Assembly: GCA_028282725.1 (NCBI GenBank) | Contig: JANQHF010000120.1 | Coordinates: 1 to 64,000 of the forward strand | Reading direction: 5' to 3' | DNA length: 64,000 nt | Source: Saprospiraceae bacterium | Lineage (GTDB): Bacteria; Bacteroidota; Bacteroidia; Chitinophagales; Saprospiraceae | Part shown: positions 45,395 to 53,691 of the stretch, in pieces | Numbering within the stretch: the first letter of the stretch is position 1 | Layout: every line of letters begins with the position of its first letter | Program-made: the position numbers and the translations under genes | Notes under the pieces: model-generated | Databases searched by the model: none | The model's input: the letters and a program-made list of their open reading frames with translations, nothing else | What the model was told of the DNA's origin: nothing

Positions 45395-45907
45395 TTATAA
45401 ATCTAACTGTCCTGAATACTCATCCCTGGCAAACAAAAAAAAGGATTTCTTCTGCTTATCATATTGAAGTTTCACCAGGTTTTGTTGATCATCAAATAAT
45501 TCCATCAAGACATCATTAGTTACAGCAATGAACTTTTGGGGATGCACATTTGAAACTTGTAAATAACACCAGACAGCAGCAAGATCCTCTGAAATCTCCT
45601 TTCCTACCCATTCGAGGAGAACCTGTGAACCATCTACATTCAACAGAAGATGAGACTGCAGATATTCTAGTATCAACAGTTCGGCATTACCCGCTTCCTT
45701 TTGGGTGCATATCGAAAGGCTGTCATGTCCTTGTTGTTTCAATGCCAGTTCGAGATCATCGATAAAAATGCTTATTGACACTTGCAGGGAAGATTCTTCT
45801 CGACTGTAATCAATATCACACTTACTCAGATGGAAGTCATGGTCAACAGTACTATTACATCCCGGGAGATATAATATCGAAATCAAAGCTATCTGAACTA
45901 TTGTCAT
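45395..45907 (-). CDS. hypothetical lipoprotein upstream of yidD
   Basis: 170-aa protein with a lipoprotein signal ([17 protein letters not shown]). The mature part is acidic, with no recognised family. Its stop codon is one base before the yidD start, which implies coupled expression, possibly with hemB behind. Confidence 0.7.
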   Translation of the reverse strand: MTIVQIALISILYLPGCNSTVDHDFHLSKCDIDYSREESSLQVSISIFIDDLELALKQQGHDSLSICTQKEAGNAELLILEYLQSHLLLNVDGSQVLLEWVGKEISEDLAAVWCYLQVSNVHPQKFIAVTNDVLMELFDDQQNLVKLQYDKQKKSFFLFARDEYSGQLDL

Positions 45908-46067
45908 CAGTGATTACAAAATTAAGGCCCTTTCTGTCGCCTTCCTCTTAAAAAGTGGTTAAAAGAATAAATAGGAAGGTAGAGTTAATTTTTTTTGTAC
46001 TCTAAATAAAATAATTGTTAAAAAATTTTTTTGAATGTGACTTTTTAAGGATGTTGCAGTCAAAAGA

Positions 46068-46176
46068 ATGAATCGCTCAAGAGAGCGTGGGAAAAGTATA
46101 AAAGGTTTACAAGTTTTATTTTTTGGTTGATGCAGTGAAAGGAAGTCGACTCTCCCGAGTCGGCTTCTCTTTTTTT
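46068..46176 (+). ncRNA. possible small RNA (or 20-codon ORF) ending in a terminator
   Basis: The 370 bp between 45908 and 46279 hold no normal gene. On the plus strand there is a CGCTC-AAGA-GAGCG hairpin (46074-46087) and a terminator at 46143-46176, with no plus-strand gene upstream to be terminated. A 20-codon frame (46068-46130) also fits but has no recognisable sense. No convincing promoter motif was found. Function unknown. Confidence 0.3.
46143..46176 (+). terminator. orphan plus-strand intrinsic terminator
   Basis: 10-bp stem with one wobble pair (AAGTCGACTC at 46143-46152 with GAGTCGGCTT at 46157-46166) followed by CTCTTTTTTTG. It has no gene upstream on its strand. Confidence 0.75.
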
Positions 46177-46221
46177 GAAGGCTGTACTTTTAACGTAGAG
46201 TATTGCCTTCTTTTTTGGGAC

Positions 46222-46251
46222 AAAAAAAGCCGATGCAATGAAGCACCGGCT
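46222..46251 (-). terminator. intrinsic terminator of the ECF sigma gene
   Basis: Read on the minus strand: AGCCGGTGC, 6-nt loop, GCATCGGCT (one G-U pair), then a T-run (46222-46228). It lies ~30 bp behind the sigma factor stop. Confidence 0.88.
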
Positions 46252-46279
46252 ATCATAGATTTTTTTTGAGGATTTATGT

Positions 46280-46864
46280 TTAGGCCTGGAGTTGAATATG
46301 GTGTTCTTCAACCAGTTTGCGAATGTTAATCAGTGCATAACGCATTCTTCCCAGTGCAGTATTGATGCTGACCCTCGTCAAAGCAGCAATTTCTTTAAAA
46401 CTCATATCCGCGTAATGTCTCAAGATGACGACTTCTCTTTGTTCTGGTGGCAACATATCCACCAATTCCCGTACCCTGCCGTAGGTCTGACTTTTAATCA
46501 TGGTCGTCTCCATATTATCATCCTTTACTTCAAGCACATCAAAAATGTCAAAGGTCTCAGAAGGTGATACCTTCGTTCTTCTCTTTGAACGTCTGAAATA
46601 GTCTACGCAGAGATTGTAGGAAATTCTCATTGCCCACTGCAGAAACTTACCTTCGTGGTTGTACTTTCCTCTTCGTAAGGTGTCAATAATCTTGATGAAT
46701 ACCTCCTGGAAAATATCTTCTGCTAACTCATGATCTTTTACAAACAGATAAATAGATGTATAAATCTTTTCCTTGTGACGGGTTAGCAGAACTTCAAAAG
46801 CTTTTTGATTTCCTTCGAGGTAGAGACAAATTAACTCTTTGTCATTGAGTGATTTAACATTCAT
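46280..46864 (-). CDS. ECF-type RNA polymerase sigma factor
   Basis: 194-aa sigma factor with region 2 (FVKDHELAEDIFQEVFIKIIDTLRRG, then WAMRISYNLCVDYFRR) and region 4 (LPPEQREVVILRHYADMSFKEIAALTRVSINTALGRMRYAL). No anti-sigma gene is adjacent; the genes on both sides are unrelated. Own terminator, so monocistronic. The RRSKRRT segment after region 2 is basic. Confidence 0.92.
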   Translation of the reverse strand: MNVKSLNDKELICLYLEGNQKAFEVLLTRHKEKIYTSIYLFVKDHELAEDIFQEVFIKIIDTLRRGKYNHEGKFLQWAMRISYNLCVDYFRRSKRRTKVSPSETFDIFDVLEVKDDNMETTMIKSQTYGRVRELVDMLPPEQREVVILRHYADMSFKEIAALTRVSINTALGRMRYALINIRKLVEEHHIQLQA

Positions 46865-47093
46865 AACTCTAATCGTTTGTGATTGAAATTGGTAAAACCA
46901 GTTTTTAGTTAGAGTAGATGTTAAATCCTATAGGCGTGTGTCTTGTTGTGACAAAGTTAGTTAAAAGAAAACATATTAGGAAAATAATTCATATGAATTT
47001 CCTAACACAAGTCAAAGAAAGAATTGTTTTCCTTTATAATCAACCCCCTAAGTATAAAATTTTTCTTAATTGGGTTGCAAACAGTTCCATTAT

Positions 47094-47876
47094 CTAGGGA
47101 TTAACCCGGAGATTCTCGGCGAGTTTCTGAATTTCTGTCTGAAGTTCTTTCACTTTTTTCAAGACATGATCTGCATAATAATTATCTGAAGACTCACGAA
47201 ACGAGATGGCCGCCACAAACTCCCACACCTCCAGTATATCACGTAAGTGCATATCGAAAGGCTTGTGCTTCGGATTGTCAGAACGCAATGAAAAATATCC
47301 TTTGTCAATACTCTTAAATATCCTCTTAAAGACGATTCCCTGATCTCTCGAGACAACGATATACCTCTTTCCTTCTCCTATTTCACTTAATGACAGCACC
47401 TCTCTTCCTACTACGTAGGATCCCGATCCAAAAGGTGGCATGGAATCTCCTTCTACCGGAAATGCTCTGCACTTGCCGTGAATTTCATGAAAAGGCAATG
47501 CCATCTGGTCCAATGATTCAATGAAGCCAGGATCGCTGTAATTACCCTGATATCCGGCTTGCACATGATGCGGAACCACTTCTATGACATTATCTCCCCG
47601 GGAATCCACCTGAATAGGCATGATCAACTGTTTTTCAAAACTATTCAGTTCTGCTACAGAATAACCTTTCTTTTCCATATCCACACACAGCAACATGTCA
47701 ACGGTAAGCTTGAAATATCTCGATATCCGCAGCAACAGTTCCAGGGAAGGTTCATTCACAGCGCATTCATATTTTGCCAGACTGGCCCTGCTTATATACA
47801 GTTTTTCCGCTAATACCTGCTGTGAAATCTTTTCCTGCTTTCTGAGATACCTGAGATTTTGAGCTAAAAATATCAT
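47094..47876 (-). CDS. XRE-family regulator with LexA/S24-type domain
   Basis: 260-aa repressor of the CI/LexA type. The N-terminal HTH_3 (LRYLRKQEKISQQVLAEKLYISRASLAKYE) is followed by a linker and an S24 domain with Ser145 in VEGDSMPP and Lys184 in IVFKRIFK. A possible self-cleavage site (Ala107-Gly108 in VQAGYQ) is present. The C-terminal ~35 residues form a coiled coil (LKKVKELQTEIQKLAENLRV). No prophage genes are nearby. It is divergent from the 142-aa hypothetical gene, with 115 bp between them. Confidence 0.9.
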   Translation of the reverse strand: MIFLAQNLRYLRKQEKISQQVLAEKLYISRASLAKYECAVNEPSLELLLRISRYFKLTVDMLLCVDMEKKGYSVAELNSFEKQLIMPIQVDSRGDNVIEVVPHHVQAGYQGNYSDPGFIESLDQMALPFHEIHGKCRAFPVEGDSMPPFGSGSYVVGREVLSLSEIGEGKRYIVVSRDQGIVFKRIFKSIDKGYFSLRSDNPKHKPFDMHLRDILEVWEFVAAISFRESSDNYYADHVLKKVKELQTEIQKLAENLRVNP

Positions 47877-47991
47877 TGTTCGTATTTATCACACAAATAA
47901 ATTGAACTTTTGTGACATTTCCTACCATATTTGTATTAATGATTTTAAAAATCACCGTATCAACCAAATTTTTAACCTCTAATCCAAGACC

Positions 47992-48420
47992 ATGACCGAA
48001 GAACAAAGATTGAATATCCAATACCTGATTCCTGATATTTTACCGTTAGACCATATATCTCTGAGCGCAAAACGCATCAGGTTCATCAGGGGGCAAGGCA
48101 TAATTCTGTATAATGATGACTACGCTGTCGAACTATATATGCCAAAATCGCCACAGGAAACACCTGTATTTTTTGGAGTGCAGCGTCACTTTGGAAAAAT
48201 TCAGGAATTAGGTGAATATTTCAGAAAAATCCCGGTACAGCATTACAATGATCCGGCTACCACCGATCAGATGAGGAGACAATTTGATGAAGCCATCTTT
48301 CAATATCTTCCATATCCTGATATCGATAGTCAATGGGTAATACCTGGGATTGGATCCAATTTATCCGTGAAAGAAACCGCTGAGATCTATTTGAAGAATG
48401 AACTGAGCGGAGCAGCTTAA
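47992..48420 (+). CDS. hypothetical protein divergent from the S24 regulator
   Basis: 142-aa soluble protein, no family recognised. Contains the segments KRIRFIRGQGIILYNDDYAVELYMP and FFGVQRHFGKIQELGEYFRKI. It shares a 115-bp control region with the XRE-S24 gene; in that region TCACACAAA and TTTTGTGACA form an imperfect inverted repeat (~47889-47917) that might be an operator. Ends convergently with the DUF5009-like gene. Confidence 0.7.
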   Translation: MTEEQRLNIQYLIPDILPLDHISLSAKRIRFIRGQGIILYNDDYAVELYMPKSPQETPVFFGVQRHFGKIQELGEYFRKIPVQHYNDPATTDQMRRQFDEAIFQYLPYPDIDSQWVIPGIGSNLSVKETAEIYLKNELSGAA

Positions 48421-48452
48421 ATGCAGTCCGGATCAAAGTTCAATATCAACAA

Positions 48453-49541
48453 TCAGACTTTGATGAATATTTTCTTGCGGTAAAGGATCAAGGCAAAGAA
48501 GTATATGAGCAGCATGTAAGATAAGGCCCAAAGGAATGATGCAAGTTTGGAAGAAAGACCGATGTCTACTAATCCTGACATCCAGAGAGATTGAATTCCC
48601 TTTTCTGCAGTCACAGGTATTTGAAATATGCGCCAAATGATACCATGCAACACATATGCTGTAATGGCATTCATCCCATAGACAACACCCAACTTGGTCC
48701 ATTTTTGATATCCAAGTTCGTCGATGATCCACATGGATGCCGACAGAAAGAGTGCAGCCAATCCAACATGTATCAATACATATGTGCTCGTCCATATGTG
48801 TTTATTTGCAGGAAACACGTAGTCCCACATATAGCCTAGGCTGAACGATGAAAGTCCGGCAATAAAGATCCAAATGATCTTGGAAGATCCTGGTAAGGTT
48901 TTATCAATAATGATCCTTCCCGCTAGCATACCAGCTATTGTGGTCGAGAATGCCGGAATGGTGGAAAATAGTCCTTCGGGGTCCCAGGTTTCTCTGTACA
49001 TTCTTCCCGGGGTAATGAATCGATCAATCCACGCTGAAAAATTATTACCCGGCTCAAGTGTACCGGCGGGCATTCCATCGAATGGTATAAAACACAACAG
49101 GACATAGTATATTATGAGACAAAATATTCCAACCAATAGTTGACCTCGCCATCCTGTATTCAAATACAGGATGGCACAGAAACAAAAGACCAAAGCTATG
49201 CGCTGCAAAACCCCCACTACTCTGAGATTCTCAAAATCAAATTTGGGAAACAGAGCCAGGAATAACCCAAGCATGAAAATTATGAATGTCCTCTTTAGGA
49301 TCTTTTGGTACGTACTGGCATTAATTCCATTCTTCAGTTTTTTTGAATGATAAGCCAGGGTAATGGATACTCCGACAATAAACAGGAAAAAGGGAAATAC
49401 TAAATCAGCAGGAGTCACTCCATGCCACTCTGCATGTAAAAGGGGTGCATAAACATGATTCCAGCTTCCCGGTGTATTGACTACGACCATTAACGCTATT
49501 GTCATCCCACGGAAGAAATCCAGTGATACAAGACGTTTCAT
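48453..49541 (-). CDS. DUF5009/NagX-like membrane acyltransferase
   Basis: 362-aa membrane protein of the heparan-alpha-glucosaminide N-acetyltransferase-like family (NagX/DUF5009). About ten hydrophobic helices; the family start RLVSLDFFRGMTIALMVVVNTPGSW and the HGVTPADLVFPFFLFIVGVSI segment are present. In the human relative, acetyl groups are moved across the membrane to glucosamine; the bacterial substrate is not known. Confidence 0.9.
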   Translation of the reverse strand: MKRLVSLDFFRGMTIALMVVVNTPGSWNHVYAPLLHAEWHGVTPADLVFPFFLFIVGVSITLAYHSKKLKNGINASTYQKILKRTFIIFMLGLFLALFPKFDFENLRVVGVLQRIALVFCFCAILYLNTGWRGQLLVGIFCLIIYYVLLCFIPFDGMPAGTLEPGNNFSAWIDRFITPGRMYRETWDPEGLFSTIPAFSTTIAGMLAGRIIIDKTLPGSSKIIWIFIAGLSSFSLGYMWDYVFPANKHIWTSTYVLIHVGLAALFLSASMWIIDELGYQKWTKLGVVYGMNAITAYVLHGIIWRIFQIPVTAEKGIQSLWMSGLVDIGLSSKLASFLWALSYMLLIYFFALILYRKKIFIKV

Positions 49542-49834
49542 AATTTTCTATTTGCCAGCACTAAATGTAAGCCGAATCTTGGAAAGGAAATATTCCGCAT
49601 TTAACAGATGTTAAGACCATGAATGATCACTTCCAAAACCAGGGGAAATGACCCGGAAGCAGATACTCATGAACCTCATTTTTCCGTCCTGAAAAAGAGC
49701 AAATATCGATGGGTCATCAAATCTTTCGGAGAAGAATTTTGGCAGTCTTGAAAAACATGATTTTTTAGGACAAAAACCCTAAAAATGAACGCGTTATATA
49801 TGCTCAAATCCATTAATCGGCCTTTGAAAAAGGG
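49542..49834. other. gene-free stretch upstream of gyrB
   Basis: No coding frame, RNA gene or repeat recognised in this stretch. The AT-rich end leads into the gyrB promoter. Confidence 0.6.
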
Positions 49835-49842
49835 TATATTTG
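49835..49842 (+). promoter_or_regulatory. -7 element (TAnnTTTG) of gyrB
   Basis: TATATTTG, 23 bp before the gyrB ATG; no TTG at the usual -33 distance. Confidence 0.55.
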
Positions 49843-49864
49843 CACATCATTTTGTAAAAGATAT

Positions 49865-51808
49865 ATGACGAATCACAATAGCAATTACGAAGCCAGTGAT
49901 ATTACTGCACTGGAGGGGCTGGAGGCTGTAAGAAAAAGACCCGCAATGTATATCGGAAGCACCGATTCCAAAGGGCTTCATCACTTGGTTTGGGAAGTAG
50001 TTGACAACTCTATCGACGAGCATCTCGCTGGCTACTGCAGTCAGATAGATGTGGTCATTCATGAAGACAATTCCATAAGTGTTTCTGACGATGGTCGTGG
50101 TATACCAGTAGGCATGCATGAGAAGCTCCAAAAATCAGCATTGGAAGTGGTAATGACTGTTTTACATGCCGGTGGAAAGTTTGACAAGAATACCTATAAG
50201 GTATCCGGAGGACTCCATGGTGTCGGTGTATCCTGTGTCAATGCTCTATCCACTCATCTTCGTGCCGAAGTGAAACGGGAAGGTAAGATGTATATGCAAG
50301 AGTACACGGTAGGAAAACCAGTTCAACCTGTGCAGGAAATAGGAGTAAGCACATCCACAGGTACGACTATCAAATTTTCACCGGACCCTGACATATTTGA
50401 GACGCTCGAATACAAATTCGAAATCCTGGCAAGCCGCCTGAAGGAATTATCCTTTTTGAATAAAGGCCTTCAATTGACCCTTACTGATCTAAGGGTAAAA
50501 GATGAGGACGGAGCAGCCAAAAAACAGGAATTCTTGTCCATAGGAGGATTAACCGAGTTTGTGACCTATTTGGACGAAGGCAAACAGACCTTGCTCAATC
50601 AACCCATCTACGTTGTCGGAAAAGAGGATAATGTTGAGGTTGAGGTTGCCATGGAATACAATCAATCGTACAAGGAAAATATTTATTCTTTCGTCAACAA
50701 TATCAATACACGTGAAGGTGGTACCCATGTCAATGGATTCAGAAGGGCTGTCAATCGGGTGTTTACGCAGTATGGAAAGGATAATGGCTTGTTTAACAAA
50801 CTCAAGTTTACAATATCCGGAGAGGATTTCAGGGAAGGACTAACTGCCGTGGTATCTGTTAAAGTACCTGAACCTCAATTTAAAGGACAGACAAAAGGGG
50901 AACTCGGAAATAGCGAAGTGACTGGAATTGTTTCACGTGCCGTGGGTGATGTACTAAAGTATTATCTCGAAGAGAATCCTAAACTGGCAAAAGTGATCAT
51001 CAATAAGGTCATTTTGGCGGCTACAGCCAGACATGCTGCCAGGAAGGCCAGGGAATTGGTACAACGCAAGAATGTATTGACCGGAGGAGGCCTTCCAGGT
51101 AAACTATCAGATTGCAGCTCGAGAAACCCGGAAGAATGTGAAATATTCCTGGTCGAGGGTGATTCAGCAGGAGGAACGGCCAAACAAGGGCGAAACCGTG
51201 AATTTCAGGCCATATTACCACTTCGAGGTAAAATACTGAACGTCGAAAAAGCGCTTGAACACAAAATATACGAGAATGAGGAGATTAAAAACATGTTCAC
51301 AGCACTAGGGGTGAACATCGAAGAGCGTGAAGGTGAGAGAATTCTGAATACAGAAAAACTCAGGTATAACAAAGTCATCATCATGTGTGATGCTGATGTC
51401 GATGGAAGCCACATTGTAACCTTAATCCTGACTTTCTTTTTTAGGTACATGTACCCACTTATAGAGAATGGTCACATCTATGTAGCCGCACCTCCCCTTT
51501 ATAGGGTAAGTAAAGGAAAGCAGTTTCGATATTGCTGGAATGAAGAAGAACGGCAAGATGCAGTAAATGCCTATGCCGATGGTGACGAATCGAAGGTCAA
51601 AGTACAACGATATAAGGGTCTTGGGGAGATGAATGCCGAACAACTCTGGGAAACCACTATGGATCCGGATACTCGTTTGCTGAGACAAGTGAATATCGAG
51701 GATGCCATGGAATCAGACCGCGTATTCACCATGCTCATGGGTGACGAAGTCCCTCCTCGCCGACAATTCATTGAGGAAAATGCTACCTATGCGAACGTGG
51801 ATATTTAA
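49865..51808 (+). CDS. gyrB: DNA gyrase subunit B
   Basis: 647-aa ATPase subunit of gyrase, which introduces negative supercoils. GHKL ATPase motifs VWEVVDNSIDEHLAGYCS, VSDDGRGIPVG and GGLHGVGVSCVNALS. The Toprim domain contains EGDSAGGTAKQGRNR and CDADVDGSH. The C-terminal PLYRV...QRYKGLGEMN segment is typical. Wording of the Toprim motif (KQGRNREFQAILPLRGKILN is here cited by parts) fits GyrB rather than ParE. gyrA is not adjacent. Confidence 0.96.
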   Translation: MTNHNSNYEASDITALEGLEAVRKRPAMYIGSTDSKGLHHLVWEVVDNSIDEHLAGYCSQIDVVIHEDNSISVSDDGRGIPVGMHEKLQKSALEVVMTVLHAGGKFDKNTYKVSGGLHGVGVSCVNALSTHLRAEVKREGKMYMQEYTVGKPVQPVQEIGVSTSTGTTIKFSPDPDIFETLEYKFEILASRLKELSFLNKGLQLTLTDLRVKDEDGAAKKQEFLSIGGLTEFVTYLDEGKQTLLNQPIYVVGKEDNVEVEVAMEYNQSYKENIYSFVNNINTREGGTHVNGFRRAVNRVFTQYGKDNGLFNKLKFTISGEDFREGLTAVVSVKVPEPQFKGQTKGELGNSEVTGIVSRAVGDVLKYYLEENPKLAKVIINKVILAATARHAARKARELVQRKNVLTGGGLPGKLSDCSSRNPEECEIFLVEGDSAGGTAKQGRNREFQAILPLRGKILNVEKALEHKIYENEEIKNMFTALGVNIEEREGERILNTEKLRYNKVIIMCDADVDGSHIVTLILTFFFRYMYPLIENGHIYVAAPPLYRVSKGKQFRYCWNEEERQDAVNAYADGDESKVKVQRYKGLGEMNAEQLWETTMDPDTRLLRQVNIEDAMESDRVFTMLMGDEVPPRRQFIEENATYANVDI

Positions 51809-51823
51809 TGCTCGTGGGCATCA

Positions 51824-53089
51824 CTAATCATTAGAAGAATCCTCCTTGTGTACTCGGAGCACCCGGATCAATTCGATTTTTGTATCGCCCAGTTTTTCGA
51901 TGATAAATTCATAGCCATCCATTACAATTCTATCTCCTTCATGATCGGGAATCTTTCCGGAAGTCATGACCAGGTAACCCGATAATGTATGGTAATCACC
52001 TAAGGGGAACTCCAATTCGGGATAGCTTTCATTGAGATGATCAATTTCAAGTCTCCCTGAAAATAAGTACTCATCTACAGAGATCACTTTCTCAACGAAT
52101 TCTTCTTCATCGTGCTCGTCTTCGATTTCTCCAAAGATCTCCTCGAGGATGTCTTCCAGGGTGATAATACCCGCAACACCACCATATTCGTCTACAACAC
52201 ATGCAATATTGGTATTCTCGTTGATGAAAGCCAGCATTAAGTCCCTTGCATTCATTGCTTCGGGAACAAAAGGGATATCCAGGATCAATTTTCTAAACTC
52301 CTTAGGATAGTCCAAAAGTTGTTGATGATGAATGTATCCTATGATATTCTCAATGTCACCATCGGAAATGAGGATACGCGATACCTTTGTCTCTTTGAAT
52401 AATTGAATCAAGTCCCGGGTGGACTCACTTTTATCGATATGTATAATTTCCGGACGAGGAACGAGACAATCCCGAACTTTGAGTTGGTTTAAATTGAGTG
52501 CATTCGTAAATATTTCCTTGTCAATGTCCTTGTTAAAATCCGAAACCGTTTCTTCAATATAGTGGTGCAGGTCAGTTCTGCTAAGTGCTTCTGTGAGACT
52601 CTCATCAGGCGAACTTACAAATGGTCTCATGATCTGATTGGTAAGCCCCAACATTGCCCAGGTGGGAATCTTTAAGAGCACCTTGAAAAATCTCAACGGA
52701 AATGCCAGAAAGAAAAGAGATTCATTAGCATATAGTCTGAACAGTGTTTTGGGCAAATACTCACCAAAAATCAAGACCAGAATGGTGATGATAATTGTAT
52801 TCACCAGTAATAAGATCAATTCATTTTGTATGACTCCACTGATTACCGGTTCCAAAAGGATCGTCATGAAATAGGTCAAAATCACCAGGGCAATATTATT
52901 CCCGACAAGCATGGTACCCAGGAAATCTTCAGGCTTGTCAAAAAATCTTCCAAGGATCGTTCCCCTGCGAGATCCCTCCTCTCTCTTAATTTCAATCCCT
53001 AACTTATTAGCAGATACAAATGCAATTTCAGAACCCGAAAAGAATGCGGATAAGGCGAGAAAAATGATTATGATTAAAAGAAGGCTCAA
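51824..53089 (-). CDS. gldE: GldE-like gliding motility protein (CNNM/CorC family)
   Basis: 421-aa membrane protein: a DUF21 domain with helices in residues 1-~150 (ALSAFFSGSEIAFVSANKL), two CBS domains (LVPRPEIIHIDKSESTRDLI, then VPEAMNARDLMLAFINE and VVDEYGGVAGIITLEDILEEIFGEIEDE) and a C-terminal CorC/HlyC domain. In Bacteroidota this architecture is called GldE. It is named with caution because general CNNM proteins look alike. It is cotranscribed downstream of lptC, 20 bp away. Confidence 0.85.
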   Translation of the reverse strand: MSLLLIIIIFLALSAFFSGSEIAFVSANKLGIEIKREEGSRRGTILGRFFDKPEDFLGTMLVGNNIALVILTYFMTILLEPVISGVIQNELILLLVNTIIITILVLIFGEYLPKTLFRLYANESLFFLAFPLRFFKVLLKIPTWAMLGLTNQIMRPFVSSPDESLTEALSRTDLHHYIEETVSDFNKDIDKEIFTNALNLNQLKVRDCLVPRPEIIHIDKSESTRDLIQLFKETKVSRILISDGDIENIIGYIHHQQLLDYPKEFRKLILDIPFVPEAMNARDLMLAFINENTNIACVVDEYGGVAGIITLEDILEEIFGEIEDEHDEEEFVEKVISVDEYLFSGRLEIDHLNESYPELEFPLGDYHTLSGYLVMTSGKIPDHEGDRIVMDGYEFIIEKLGDTKIELIRVLRVHKEDSSND

Positions 53090-53109
53090 AGTTCAAATCT
53101 TTTTAGAGA

Positions 53110-53685
53110 CTATTCTGTCTCTTCCAATCCCAGTTGCTTTTCAATGTCCTGATATCTTCTCTTCCCTTTAAATTGAGATATACTAAATTTAGAAAAGTCA
53201 TCCTTCGCTTCAAAACCAATTCCAAAAAATGTGTCTTTCTCACTTACCTTAATCAATTGAACAAATTTATTGGTTTGAAGACTCTGATTGCTTTCATCCC
53301 ATTGGATGCCCGTCGTGATCAATTTGTCCCCAGCCTCATTGATCAGGATGACATTATCTCTTAATGTCATTATACCGTCTTTGCTAATCCTTTTGGCATA
53401 ATTGGCATCAACCGAAGAGATCACTTCCTTATTTTCATTGTAGAAATCAATGTGTAATCCCATTGGATATTCCTCGACCAACTTATTCTCTTCCTCGTAG
53501 ATTTCCATTCTGGGCGTTTGGATCCTGAATTCGATCTTGGCGCTATCCGAATAGATGAGATCGACATTTTCTGCAATTTCTCTCCCTGGGGTAAAACTAT
53601 CTTCAAAGAAATCAGCATCTTCTTTGTCGACACAAGCCCATGTCGAAATCACTACAAATAGTAATCCAAGGAATCTGACCCTCAT
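53110..53685 (-). CDS. lptC: LPS export protein LptC
   Basis: 191-aa LptC-like protein, the bitopic or lipid-anchored periplasmic link of the lipopolysaccharide exporter. It has a lipobox-like signal (VVISTWAC) and the LptC beta-jellyroll (RIQTPRMEIYEEENKLVEEYP, ANYAKRISKDGIMTLRDNVILIN). As in other Bacteroidota, it is carried in a cluster with a T9SS-type cargo gene and gldE. It begins only 6 bp after the large secreted protein gene. Confidence 0.85.
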   Translation of the reverse strand: MRVRFLGLLFVVISTWACVDKEDADFFEDSFTPGREIAENVDLIYSDSAKIEFRIQTPRMEIYEEENKLVEEYPMGLHIDFYNENKEVISSVDANYAKRISKDGIMTLRDNVILINEAGDKLITTGIQWDESNQSLQTNKFVQLIKVSEKDTFFGIGFEAKDDFSKFSISQFKGKRRYQDIEKQLGLEETE

Positions 53686-53691
53686 GACTGT

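Noticed and set aside
46060..46311. 83-codon minus-strand frame
   Set aside because: It contains the sigma factor terminator and overlaps the end of that gene; no family resemblance.
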